Assembly (NCBI GenBank): GCA_963921935.1
Contig: OY998185.1
Location: forward strand, 32,890,487 to 32,954,486
Length of the DNA: 64,000 bases
Origin: Galeruca laticollis
Lineage: Eukaryota > Arthropoda > Insecta > Coleoptera > Chrysomelidae
Direction of reading: 5' to 3'
Each line of letters opens with the position of its first letter. Within the stretch, counting starts at the first letter, position 1. Shown here piece after piece: positions 35,709 through 47,599 of the stretch. A model generated the notes under the pieces. That model made no database searches and was not told the DNA's origin. It saw only the letters and a list, made by a program, of their open reading frames with translations. Made by a program: the position numbers and the translations under genes.

Positions 35709-38700
35709 GGTTACAAAGGGGTCGATTGGTCTATAGCTGGCCTTTCCACACTGCGACCTGAAAAGATCTTTTGTGTATACCCTCCATCTATTTTTTGTCC
35801 CAGAGATCAAGGCTTCTGAGGAAACCTATTATTCGATTGGGAGCTATTTTTGTTAACTGGTCAGGTCTCAAGAACAACCGTTCCAGGAACCTATGGCGTT
35901 GGCGAACAAGTACACCGCAATGGCATAATATATGTCCAGCCGTTTCATCTGCACTGTCGCAGAATCTACATGTTCCTCTGTCCACTTTTCCCATCTTGCA
36001 GAGGTGATATCTGAGTGCGCAGTGTCCCGTAAGGAGTCCTGTGATTGCTCTGAGATCAGACTTGTGAAGCTCTAAGAGCGATTTAGCATAGCGAGCAGAA
36101 GGTTGTAGCAACCTTTTTGCTTGTCTTTGGCCTGGAACATTTTTCCAGTAGGCTGCACTAAGTTCCTTTTCCCATTTCCGGACTTCTTCCACAATGTGGC
36201 TTTTGTTAATGCCAAAAAACGGTTCGGGTCCCATGAAAGGAGTGCTAGCTCCTTCCTTTGCAAGACCATCGGCAGTCTCATTCCCAGCAATTCCCTTGTG
36301 TCCGGGCACCCATAACAAAGATGGTTTGTTATGTCTAGCCAGTAGCTTAAGAGATTGTTTGCAGCTCCAGACTGTTTTCGACTTATAATTTATAGACCTT
36401 AGAGCTTTCAAAGCAGCCTGGCTGTCGGAGGCAATAAATATTTTGGCTGCGTTGAGGCGCTTTTCGAGGCACTCTTGAGCACAGAGGTATATCGCTAGTA
36501 TTTCTGCTTGGAATATTGTGGGAGTGATACCTAGGGCTACTGATAACCTAATATTAGGTCCTGTAGCCCCTATTCCTACTCCTTCGTTTGTTTTTGACCC
36601 ATCAGTATAAAATGTGAGGGCACCCCTAGTTATTTCTGAGATTTCGTTCTGTGTTAACTCACTATCGTCAATAATAACATCTAGAGTAACTTCGAAATCT
36701 TGTTTAGCAGGCATTACATTCCTAGGTATCATCATAGATTGAGTTGATCCAACCCTTAGTATCTCGAGATGTCCTGTAAAATCGCCGGGTTTTAGAGATT
36801 TAGCCTGTGTTAACCTATTGGCATTTTGCAGAGCAATCCTCCTTACATGTAAATGTAATGGAGGGAGATCTAGCATTACTTCCAAGGCCGCGCCAGGGCA
36901 TGATCTTATTACATCCGTTATTCCTAAACATGCGAGTGTTTGCAGTTTTTGCAACTCTATTGTCGCCCTTTGTTGCGATGTTTTCTTCCTTCATACAAGC
37001 GCAGCATAGGTTATGATAGGTCTGACAACCGTTATATATGACCAGCAGATCATTTTTGGTTTTAGACCCCAAGTTGTCCCAAAGAGCCTACGACACGTCC
37101 AAAGAGCCCTTGTTGCTTTCGAGATGATGTGTGCGAGGTGTGAGTTCCACGTAAGTTTCCTATCAAGGATGACTCCAAGGTACTTAACCTCTTCCGAAAA
37201 AAAGAGGGTTGTACCATTCAAGCTTGGAGTCCGTTTACTTAACGTCCTCCTGTTAGTGAATGGAACAAGTGTCGTTTTATTAGGATTGACTGAAAGTCCT
37301 TCCTTTGAACACCAGGTAGTTATGAGGTTCAAGGCACATTGCATGCGATCGGCAATGATGCCGTCGTCCTTATCTCTGACCACTATAACTAAATCGTCGG
37401 CATAGCCAAGAGCTCGAAATCCTTCTCTTCTTAGCATTGTTAGGAGGTCGTCAACCACTAGTAACTACAGTAGAGGTGATAATACTCCTCCTTGAGGACA
37501 ACCTTTTACTGCTTTTATAGTAGTTGACTGTCTCCGAGGTAGTATTTAGCATGGACTGAATCCATTGAATTATGGAACGTGGGATACCCTTTGCAGTTGC
37601 AGCAGCGCTAATTGATTCATATGAGGTGTAATCAAAATCTCCCTCTATATCTACCAATACGCATAGCGATACTCCTTTCGCAGCTATTGCCTTTTCTAGG
37701 TATCTTACGAGACAATGTGAGGCATCTAGGGTATATTTGCCAGGTTGGTAGGCAAATTCTTCCTCGTGAAGCGGTGCATTTGATAAATATTCATTTCTCA
37801 TGTATGTGTCGAGTATTTTTTCCTTACTTTTGAGTAATAAGGAGGTAAGGCTTATAGGTCTATATGACTTTGGTTCCTCTGGAGGAGGTTTGCCACTCTT
37901 AGGAATAAAGCAGACCCTGACCTCTCTCCACCCTTTTGGAAAGTGAGCGTCTAATAAACATCTCATGCTTTCCTCTATGGTTTCGGCGAACTCTACGTTT
38001 GGCTTTTCAAGGAGTCCAATACCGTTAGAGTGGTCCTTAGCGATGACTTTTTAAAGGCGCACTGCTGGGGCTACGTTAGGAGTCCCTTCGCAGAATTGCC
38101 TCCAAGTTTTCTTCTTGAACCTTCTGAGTTCTTTGTTATATTTAGTTAGAGCCTCTTTGTAGTCTTCCCAGTTTCCTGTCCTCTTGGCTCTGTTAAACGC
38201 TTTGCCTTTAGTTTGCTGAGTTCATTGTTCCACCAAGGCACATCCCTATTAATAGCCATTGTTTTGATGGGACAAGATTCCTCGTAGCAATTAATTATCG
38301 TGCGATTCAACCATTGAGAGGCTACTTCAAGTTCCTCCACAGTTTCAATCGTATGTAATGTGCCTTCAACATCCGACTTTAATTTGTCCTTATATGAACC
38401 CCAGTTCGTTCGTTGAGGTATTCGACAACACTGGGTCTGTCCCCGCGTAGCCCCGACCTCGAATCGTATCATCCTGTGATCCGACATCGAAACCTCATCG
38501 GAAACATGCCAGTATTGTATTAAATTTGTTGTAAAGCAACTAGCTAGGGTCATATCAAGCACCTCTTTTCTAGTTGCAGTGATAAAAGTGGGTGTGTTAC
38601 CTCTGTTGATAATGTCTATATTAGATTTAGCCAAATACTCTAAGAGATACTCACCTCGTTCGTTCGTGTCCGTGCTGCCCCATACTATGTTGTGGAAGTT

Positions 38701-39670
38701 TGCATCACATCCAAAAATAGGATGTCTGTTCTTTTTATTGCACCATCTGATGAGGCTTTTGACTTCCTCTGGTGGAAGTTTGTCTTCCTCCCTCGGAAAG
38801 TAAGCAGAGACAATTATAATTTGCCTTTTACCCCTTCCGGTGAGGAACTCCACGTCCGCTGTTGCAAGGTCTCTGGTGATAACCTCTGGAACAGAAATAA
38901 AGTTAAGTTTTTTTGAGATGACTAATGACGCTCTTGGTTTGTCATGTATTTGTGAATATATCAACTCACATGAATTGATGGATAGGCCTTTGATAAGTCC
39001 TTCATGAGCATAGGATTATTGAATGAGCCCAATGTCAGATAGGTTTCTGCTAAAACTCCTACTAATCACGCTAGTTGCGGCTTTTGCATGATGGAGGTTT
39101 AGTTGCAGAAACCTAACGGATTTGGAGAGAGCCATTTCACTGTTTCTTGAGATCTTTATTAGATCCCTCATTGCCCTTTGGGAGACCTGTACTTGTGGGT
39201 CCCTTTCTGTGTTCTTTTTTGCAACCTCGACTGGTTGAGGCTGCAACTGGACCACTATGTTGCCCAGAATGGCTTCTTTGTGGTATAATTCTTACCTCAC
39301 CAAATTTATAATTGGCCATACAGCCATTCTTTTTGACCCTCTCTGCGGATATGGGGTCCACTGATAGGGTGTGTTCTACTGTGGGGCCTTTTTCGGCCCT
39401 TTTTACAATCCTACAATTTCATGTGTTGAGGTCTTCGTTTTGGACCTCTAAAAATCGAAGTATCTGTTCGTTTTGATATTTCAGACTGTCAGCAAGATCT
39501 CTGAGTGAGGAATTTTACCTTCCTCTGCGAGTCTCAATGACACACCCTCCTGTGACTGCAGCTCCTGAACTATGCTTCTAAGCCACTCGACTGTGGCTCC
39601 GTTAGCACAGGACAGCAGCATCCAGCCAGGTCTGGTATTTGCCTTTGGATCCAGCAGTAAGATTTTGTCC
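35709..39670 (-). mobile_element. 5'-truncated LINE with endonuclease, RT and RNase H
   Basis: The insertion lies inside the 305-bp repeat and is flanked by AAAAGTAGATTATA (35695-35708) and AAAAGTAACTTATA (39671-39684), a target duplication of about 14 bp with two mismatches. On the minus strand it begins within ORF1 (39670) and ends only about 80 bp after the ORF2 stop, without a poly-A tail. RNase H plus a DUF4780-type ORF1 points to the I/LOA/Kiri part of the LINE tree; the clade is not fixed. It is the best-preserved coding element here. Confidence 0.85.
35788..39120 (-). pseudogene. LINE ORF2: AP endonuclease, reverse transcriptase, RNase H
   Basis: Endonuclease: KSVRFLQLNLHHAKAAT (start, about 39110), FGCDANFHNIVWGSTDTNERG and SDHRMIRFEVG (38965-38146). 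Reverse transcriptase: FIPKSGKPPPEEPKSYRPIS, VDIEGDFDYTSYE, then a TAG stop in GGVLSPLL*LLVVDD at about 37465 (probably from a Trp codon), ALGYADDLVIVV with the catalytic pair, and VKYLGVILDRKLTW. RNase H: LTFYTDGSKTNEGVGIGA, FQAEILAIYL, FIASDSQAALKALRS and ADGLAKEGAS, with the D-E-D-D residues in place. C-terminal zinc-type motif CRFCDSADETAGHILCHC. Apart from a few stops and shifts the reading is continuous, so the insertion is relatively young. Confidence 0.9.
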
Positions 39671-39672
39671 AA
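39016..39672 (-). pseudogene. LINE ORF1 C-terminal part (DUF4780-like)
   Basis: The minus strand reads LDPKANTRPGWMLLSCANGA, TVEWLRSIVQELQSQEGVS and LRLAEEGKIPHSEILLTV, then a stop near 39481. Further on come EHTLSVDPISAERVKKNG and ANYKFGEVRIIP in a shifted frame. The first stretch matches the DUF4780 domain of ORF1 in RNase H-bearing LINEs, a nucleic-acid-binding protein. The N-terminal part is missing because the insertion is 5' truncated. Stops and a shift disrupt it. Confidence 0.65.
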
Positions 39673-39835
39673 AAGTAACTTATACAGGCATTTTATTTAA
39701 ACTTTGAACAGAAACCAGTCAAAAAATGAGAAATCAGTTGAACTGGGAATAGTTAACAATGAAATTTGAACAAGTTTGAATTTATTGTAATATTAGTGTC
39801 TTTTAACGAAATTCACTATGAAGATGATGTTAGAT
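39671..39835. repeat. Tandem repeat of about 305 bp, continuation after the LINE
   Basis: Matches 35397-35600 with moderate divergence, including ATTCACTATGAAGATGATGTTAG against ATTCACTATAAAGATAATGTTAG. It is the part of the second unit displaced by the LINE insertion. Confidence 0.75.
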
Positions 39836-41309
39836 TGTAAAAAAAGCTAAATTTCCGTGTGGAAAAGTGCCGTAGCGTGTACTCTCACCACTCTTAATTA
39901 TCATTTTTCTATTTCTTCATATGATATATTTGAAAAAGAGTTATTTGCAGTGCTAGGGAGTATAAAGTATGTATTTTAGAACAAGTGTGGAAGAATCGAA
40001 TAAATATGATACTTATACTTCATCCAATTTAATAAAAGTAACTTATAGTCAATACAATACGTTTGTGTTTATAAATCCGTATCAATATATAAAGTAATTA
40101 GGGAGTAGGTTCAATAATCACAAATAGTAAATTTAAAATTCAAGCCCAGAAGAATACCTACTATTCTTCTGTTTAATGTAGATTAATTATTATCTTCAAA
40201 CATTGCATGATAATGGTATTTGTGACAGAGATTAGTTATTAGAGAGTAGCTTTACATTGACCAATGTTTGGCAGGGCAACGTCTGCTGGTCTCAGCTAGT
40301 TTTAAATAAAATTAAAAATTCTATTTACATGTATCTATAAATATTTCAAATTAATAATAGCCTTTTTTCGTATAGTTAAGTTTAAATTTTAACAATTCGA
40401 ACTGGAAAGTCTTCGTACGGTTGAAGAATATAGTATTCTGTTATTCAAGTAAATTCAATTTCCTCGCCAATTTTCATTTCTTCACATAATTTTACATTCC
40501 CATATTATGTAACTGTAATAATTTAGACTTCCAAATAAGACTGGAAGAACAATTAAATATATACTCGAAGTAAATTAATCAATTGGGTAGCGAAATAAGG
40601 AAGTTCTCGTCCTAATAAATATCAGTGAAATATTATTCTTCTCATATCTAAATGGGTGCTTTCTATTTAGAATGATACTTCAATGATTCTGGAATTTTTA
40701 TTTGAAATTTTTGATACTTCAGATTAAAAGTGGAGGCGGTAGTTGAAGAGCTTCGTAATATCTGGAAATTCGTGCTCAACATATCGTCAAGAATTTCGTG
40801 TCGCTAGGCAAAGAGGTTATTGTTCTGTGAATAATGCTTAGAAATTTTTTAATATTGATACCAGTTCCCGCCATCAACTTTGTAACTTTTCTCGGTTATG
40901 TCAAATGTTCAAACTTGAACTGAGATTTTGTTGCTGTAAGAAATTATTGGAAAATATATTCACCAATGAAATTGTGATTCAATTATGAAACTAGTATGTG
41001 ACAAAATGTATCATTGGAAAACAGAATATGACCATGTGCATTTATATTGGTTGAGCTCGTTCGATTATTCCATTCATTCGTTGTCAATTATTATCTTTTG
41101 TCCTATGACGTAGAAAAATATAGACTCATTCGTTACAAAAAATATTTAAGCTAAGATTGCAAAAGCAATAACAAGATCAGTAATTATACGCTACCCATCA
41201 ACGTGCGCTATTGTTAACATGTGCTTTATTTCTGTAAACGGCTTGAAAATTATATAACAAACTGAAGTAAAAAATTGAAAGTAACATTGATTTCCAAAAA
41301 CATAATATT
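39836..41309. other. Non-coding, AT-rich
   Basis: I see no coding frame, no repeat structure and no element end in this stretch. Confidence 0.45.
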
Positions 41310-41960
41310 GATGAATCATATGGTATATTATAGGGCTCGGTTAAAATGTCATCATCCACATCAGTTTGATTTAAAAGGGATGTAGAAACTTTAGGAAATA
41401 GAGTATTTTTAATTGCACTGCCGTTTAGTACTCGATACGCAAGGAATGGGGATGATTTGTGTCCAAATGCCACATAATTTAATTCGATACATTCAATAAG
41501 TTGATATGGTTAATCACGCCACAGCAAGGTTTGTACAAAAATATCATATATGAATCAACGAAGCAATTTGTCGAATTAAGGTGATTGCACTTGAGATAAC
41601 CTAAGGAAAATGTTACTTAAACAAAAGTTTGTTGAGGATTTGGCAGAAAAATCAGAAGACTACTTTTGTTTGAATGGTACTATTGTCTTTGATTACGCAT
41701 AAATGAGGAACGGAATATTTGTTTTGTTGAGATGAATTGTTTTAATAAAAGGGAACTTTCTTCTCTTTCTCTATACTCCGTAAGTACATGTAGATTTTTG
41801 TGTAATCGGTTTTGTTGACTGATAAATCGATTTTTGACAGTATGAAAGGAATTACCCAAAGAGGTATATGCTAGTTTGTCTACTAGAGGAAGGTTTGCCT
41901 GATATGTGCCACCTGACAACTTTATTGCGGTTTCAGAGAAAATTTGTTCAGATAGCGCGT
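41310..41960 (-). pseudogene. Bel/Pao pol fragment: pre-RT and RT pieces
   Basis: The upstream piece on the minus strand (about 41960-41760) reads SGGTYQANLPLVDKLAYTSL, GNSFHTVKNRFISQQNRLHK and NLHVLTEYRE; this is the conserved region between protease and reverse transcriptase of Bel/Pao. The second piece (41473-41310) reads AFGHKSSPFLAYRVLNGSA and TDVDDDILTEP, the reverse transcriptase catalytic box (normally YVDD) with its preceding helix. The RT between the two pieces is missing, and the catalytic tyrosine is changed. It is a third Bel locus in the window. Confidence 0.7.
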
Positions 41961-43030
41961 CGCCAGGCGATGAAATGGAAACATTATTGTTGATTTATTC
42001 CTGAATCCAGAAGTTTTGAATAAAATCATGAGTTGCTTCTCTACTTGGGTTTGTTTGTTTGCGACTTATTGCTAAGAGAGAATGTAGAGTAGTGTGATAA
42101 TTGGCATCAATTTATAAACAATATTGCGGGACGTTCCCGACAATACTCATCCTAGATGAGTGTTGATGAGTGTAGAGCGGCCTCTATCTAAGTTATTATA
42201 ACCACCCCGTAATAGCTCATGATATTATATCAGTTCTTGCTAACATGTCGATTTCCGAAGGGACATTGCGAGGTTTAGATTGGATTAAAAATGGTCTTTA
42301 TCAACGGTTTGTGGTTCCCTGTATACAATATACTGAAAATAGGTACAATACAAAGTGTCGATAGACTGGCGATTTTCAGTATTATTGCGTGTATCCTGAT
42401 GTCATACATGGCTCCTTGCTCCAGGAGCATTATCCAAAAATTCTGGCTGTTTGAATAACTTTGTCCCTAACATGCAGTTTTGACTCCTAGCATCCTTCGG
42501 CAGCTGAAAAACAGGGTTTTAAAATTGATTTGGGGGACAGATTTCGGGAAGGCAACATGGCAGATATTGGATTTGAATTGTTATAGTTTGTTAGTAATAT
42601 AATTCGTTTTGCATACGTACGAATTCAAGACTTAAGCTTAAATTGTTCCTGTAAATCATACAATATTACATCTATATTCCACAAATATATAATAATTATT
42701 ACACATTTCTATACATACACAAATAACTCCTGTCTATAGATCGTTCAAAATATCTATTTAATACTTGAAAATCCACAAACATCAATTTTAACCTTATCTT
42801 CCCATACAAAAAACTTGTATTGAAAAACCTGACGTTCTCTATAAGAAAAAAACCTTTTCACGACAAAAAATGATACTCGATCCCGTATAACTCAACCGTA
42901 GTTCCTAACAGTTAGTGTTTAAAATCATGCAATCCATTTGCCAGTTCCCCACGTAATCTCCCAAAGTAAGACACTGCGAAACAGAGGGTAATACAGCACA
43001 GTTGCCGGTGCAGATGTTACCCCCCATGAT
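41961..43030. other. No recognised gene
   Basis: No coding frame is supported. Around 42120-42180 GCGGGACGTTCCCG forms a small palindrome, followed by ATGAGTGTTGATGAGTGTAG, a short direct repeat. The right end probably contains the 3' non-coding tail of the jockey-like LINE. Confidence 0.35.
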
Positions 43031-46000
43031 GAAAATGGGTTTGGAGTTTTATACAACCAAGTTATGTGATGAGTTTTCCATGCAAAAGCCTACACCCACT
43101 GTCGCGAATGCATTCTGCGTGGTTTGCGTCTCTGAGACTTCTACGAAGATCTTGTAGCAGACAGTAGTTGCAACAGTTAGCCGAGATTTGGTTTATGAAC
43201 TCTTTGATAGTAGGTATGTTGGCTTTTTCATGTAACCAAGATGTTTTTGGGAATTGTGGATATATTGTGTTGTGTTGGATTGCCATTCTGAGACACTTGT
43301 TTTGTATTACCTGCAGAGAGTGAAAGTTGTGTTGTGTGCCAGTATAATATATTGGGGCTGCGTAGGTGAGTATGGGGCGAATAATTTATTTGTAAATAAG
43401 TATTTTGTGAGTTCAGTGTGTGCAGATAAGAGGGTATAGTCTACCCATTGCAATATTGGCTTTTTGTATCTGTTGTGCAATGTGTGCACTTGCTTTAGTG
43501 TTACTTTGCATCGTGTAACCCAAGTATTTGATGTTAATACTTGGGGCGATGAAATGATCATCTACACAAAGCTGTGATTGCAATGGGGGAGCCCTTCTAG
43601 CAATTCTAGTTAGTAATAAATACTCTGTTTTGAAGGCATTTATAGCCAGTTTGTGTTCCCTGAAATAGAGGATGGCCCCTATGTTTATGTGGTTGAATAG
43701 TGTCTAATGCATGTTCTGGATTCTTTGCAGATGATACAAAACACGTGTCTTCAGAATACATAGGAGTTAATAATTGGGGTGCGGTTGGGAGGTCGTGGAT
43801 GAAAATGGACTATAGCAAAGGTGATAATACCGACGGTTGCGGAGCTCCAGCTTGAAAGGAGTATTGGCCTGCTGTGTGGTCAAGAATTTTTGTGAAAAAT
43901 TGTCTGTTTTTCAAATATGAGTTAATTATTTTGATCAGATAATCCGGAATTTGGAGTTTAATTAATTTATATATTAGTCCCTCGAACCATGCGGAATCGA
44001 GAGCCTTTTGAATGTCTAATTTCACCACAATGGCCTTGCTTTTCTTTTGATAGCCTTCCCGGATATAATTTATGACTCTTATAATCTGTGCAACCGTACT
44101 ATGGCTCCTGAAACAGTATTGCTCATTTTTATATGTTTTTGTTGACTCGTTTATGAGATGCTGATACTGCTTCAATAGAATATGGTTCCCTTCATGCCTG
44201 GAACATTGCCATATTTTCCTGGTTTTATTCTCACGTTGTATTATTTAAGAGATCTAATCATGAAAGGTGTTATGTTTTTGTGTTATCAATTTTGTTTTGG
44301 TTGTTTGATATCTCGCCTCTTTAATTGTGTGTTGAAGGGTTTCTATTATTTTATTCAATTGTTCTGTGTTTCCTATATTGTCAGTAATTTTGAGATATTA
44401 GTTTATATGTTTTCTAAAATGTGTCCAATTCGTGGTTTTATAATCATAAGTTTTGTTATCTGTGATTTGAATGATGAGTTTTAGGTGAATAAGAACCGGA
44501 TCCTGATCTGAATTGGAATAGGTTAATGTTTTTATTTTCGTAAGCTTATTTATATTTTCCCTATAGCAATGTCTAGGGTGCTAGGAGATTGATTAGCGTG
44601 GGGGAAAAATATTGGGGTGTCTGTGTAGAATATATTACAGTCAAAATTATCGCAGTTCAGAAGAGTACTTCCATTTTTGTTGTGGTGTGTTAGGTAGGGA
44701 TCCCACTGTGGATGTTTACAGTTGATCAGTACCTAATTGTGAGTTTTTGTTATGTTATAAAAGTGTTCGACTTTTAATTTTATGCTGGGTGGGTTGTATG
44801 CTCCGACTATTTTGACTTTATTATCAAATTGTATTACGATATGCTCAATTGATGATTTGTTTTGTGGCAGGAGTTTGAAATTTTGAGTGGTAGTCTGGGA
44901 AGAATTTTTGGGAGGAAGGCTGGGAAAATCTGCATTATTTTTACTGTTTGGTGTCCATGGGTTTGTGGTTGGTATGTGCGCGGGGATATATTTTGTAGGA
45001 GTAGGTTTGGTTATTATTTATAAACAAAGTGTTCATTAGGGAGATAGGACTGTAACTATTCACATAACATGGTTGCTTATTGGCTCTAATTATCGTGATA
45101 ACATTGGCAATCTTGAGCATATCTGGATATATACCAGTTTTAATTTTGTAATTAACAATATGCGTAATTTGCACTATTGTTTTCCTCGGTAGGCATTTTA
45201 GGAGGATGTTTGATATGCCATCCATCCCCGGCGCAGTCTTATTTTTAAGTGTGGCAATGGTGTTGAGTATTTCTGTAGTGGTGGCTAAGTTTACTTTGTT
45301 CATTGTGTGTGCATTTTGTGAGTAGTCTGATACTATTTGTGTTATGTTTTCTCGTCCTTTCTTGTGTAAGTATGGAGCGCTACTTTCTCTGTTCTTCATA
45401 TTTGGTTTAAGTTGTCAAAGTCTTCAGGCTCATTCGTGAATATAATGGTTGAATTAGCAGTATATTTGATTTCAAATGCTTTTGTTACATAGTCTTTGAG
45501 TCTCAGCACCATGCCTTTGTGTGCTGAGACATTCCCATCAATCATGTTACGGAGGGGGGGAAAGGCGGGATATTGTGGTTTTTTAAACCTTTTTTGTAGT
45601 CGGTTCTTTTTGTTTAGGTCGTTTGGTATTGTGACTTTCCTTTATTTTGTCGGAACTATCGTCTGAAGCATTAAACTTACGAAATCAAATTTTTTTTCGT
45701 TTTTTAGTTCTTCGGATAATATTTCATATCGGTTGCTCGTTGTTGTTTCAGTTCCATTTTTTGATTGTTTAATCAGATTATCAAACGATATAATTTTTTT
45801 TGGAATAATAAATTCTTGTGTTGAGATGTCCATTTGTTCTGCGGAGATTATGGTTATGGCATTGATATCTTCCTTCTGCTTCTTTTTGTTTGTCATGTCC
45901 ATTGTTCTGGCCTCAATCGTTTTCTAGTCATATTTTCATATTGCGGGACAAAGTTATCAGGAGCTGTTTTGGCAGTTTTCTCATTTTAAATTTCTTGAAC

Positions 46001-46790
46001 GCATGATTGACTAGCTTGTTTATGCACAAGTGCTTGAGTGGTCGTTGTTATTTGTTGTATTTTTAATATATTATTTGTAGCTTCGTCCAATGAGCTGGAT
46101 TTATATCCAATTGTATCTTCTTCCATATTATGTGGTTTTGTAATTCATTGAAATTTGAAGTTTAATATGGATTTGATGATATGTCTGTTATTTCACCTCT
46201 GCAGATAGGAATTGAAAATTCGAGTGTAGAATCAATTGTATTGCTTCCTGATATACACTTTTCTAGTGACGGACTCCCTAGACACTGGTCTAGTATATTT
46301 TCGGTTTCTTAGTTTCCTACACACTTTTTAATTTCTGTGTTCCCTATACACTTCGTTTTGAGAGCTTCCTGGACACTTTTCTTTTTGTAGGTTTCCTAGA
46401 CATTTTTCTACCGGTGGTCTTCCTAGACACTTCTCTGTGTCGATTTACCCTATACACTTCTATCGGTTTTGCTAGTTCGATACACTTGTTTAGGGTAGCT
46501 ATATCAATTGTATCGGGGAAAGTATTTGCTATATTTATAATGTTAGAATTTATTTTTGGTTTGTGAATGTCTTTTTCTTTTTCATCCAAAAATACAATCT
46601 GATGATAATTTGAATTTATATTTTTTAGTTCTTGTTTTGAATTTGATTCTTTTTAACTCTTCCGAGTGTATTGTGTGATTTATGTCTGACGGATCGGAGA
46701 TGGTACGTGGTTCGTCTTCTTCTTTTGATGAATTACACTTCTCAGTATTTTTCCATTCACTTTATTTGTGTCTGTTTTTAATTTAATGTA
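43031..46790 (-). pseudogene. Jockey-like LINE with rearranged domain order
   Basis: Minus-strand order: ORF1 N-terminal part with short cysteine repeats (46740-46230); ORF1 C-terminal part with PPLRNMIDGNVSAHKGMVL (about 45540); an RT N-terminal piece (45399-45000) with LKNKTAPGMDGISNILLK and VNSYSPISL; an endonuclease piece (about 44870-44380) with KIVGAYNPPSIKL and THFRKHI; then the RT core with YCFRSHSTVAQIIRVINYI, KLDIQKALDSAWFEGL and QAGAPQPSVLSPLL (44175-43810), YSEDTCF in place of YADDT, and finally the jockey C-terminus (SWLHEKANIPTIKEFI) near 43160. In jockey the endonuclease precedes the whole RT; here an RT piece lies upstream of it. Many stops and shifts. Confidence 0.82.
46270..46500 (-). 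repeat. Coding repeat of about 27 bp in jockey-like ORF1
   Basis: On the minus strand TGT(C/A)TAGG-type units recur about every 27 bp. They translate to a nonapeptide of the form K-C-[LIV]-G-x(4)-E: KCLGRPPVE, KCLGNLQKE, KCPGSSQNE, QCLGSPSLE. Stops and shifts interrupt several units. A periodic single cysteine is not the CCHC pattern normal in LINE ORF1. Confidence 0.6.
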
Positions 46791-46844
46791 TGTTAGTCAG
46801 TTCTTGTCTTTTTAATGTATTTGATATAAACGTACCTTCATGTA

Positions 46845-47063
46845 TTGTATAAATCTCACTACACAAAACATCTACTTGACACCAATTATCCATTGACACC
46901 TAAGACAGAACTAGAAGTACTACATATGTGTGATAAGAAACAAGAACTGGATTTTCTTGAAGAATTGGAAATTAGAAAAGACTTAAGAAACCCACATTAT
47001 GAAGTCGTCAATGAAGAGATAAATCTAGGGAGTTCTCCACTTTCGAACTGTCTTCTTAAGTGA
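46845..47063 (+). pseudogene. Penelope-like element, C-terminal tail
   Basis: The frame reads YTKHLLDTNYPLTPKTELEV, LHMCDKKQELDFLEELEI and LGSSPLSNCLLK. The pattern (KHLL, then LEVLH...K...LD.LE.LEI) resembles the end of Penelope-like or related GIY-YIG proteins. Nothing upstream supports the rest of the protein, and the fragment abuts the 5' end of the jockey-like LINE in opposite orientation. Confidence 0.45.
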
Positions 47064-47229
47064 TAATTGTAAAGATCAGCAAATATAGTTTTCCTGGTTT
47101 TCTATATCATTGCAGAGTTATACTGATCTTAATTGGGGAAAATGATATCCAGGATATCCCCATAGGGCTAATAATATCTAAGCTTTGATATTTGTTATAT
47201 TATATCTTCTTCTTTTTTCTATTAACAGA
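47064..47229. other. Short spacer
   Basis: Non-coding sequence between the Penelope-like tail and the left end of the pogo-group element. GATATCCAGGATATCC near 47144 is a small palindrome. Confidence 0.4.
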
Positions 47230-47599
47230 TACCGTGAAACGGGGTTGAGTGAATCAAAAAATGAAGTTATTTTCCAATAACTATTATTGAATAAACAGAA
47301 AAAATCCGCAAAAATTAATCAAGATTCTTCACGCCCTTGTCAATTATATTCTATATTTATAAATGTTCTACCGCCAGTGGCGGCCCATTTATTTTTTAGC
47401 AAAGTGTGATTCACTTTACCCACCACTACGGAGTAAAGTCAATCGGGTATTAAGCTGAACGATTTATTTACTTTTAAAGCTCTTGGAGCAAAGTGAATCG
47501 TTACTAATGTTTTTAAAAAACAAAAATGAGTACAAGATAAAAATTCAAACAAAAATACACGAAAAATAGACAAATTTAACATTTATTTCATATATTATC

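Noticed and set aside
36815..37405. Plus-strand frames opposite the LINE reverse transcriptase
   Set aside because: They are shadows of the minus-strand ORF2, which has clear RT and RNase H motifs.
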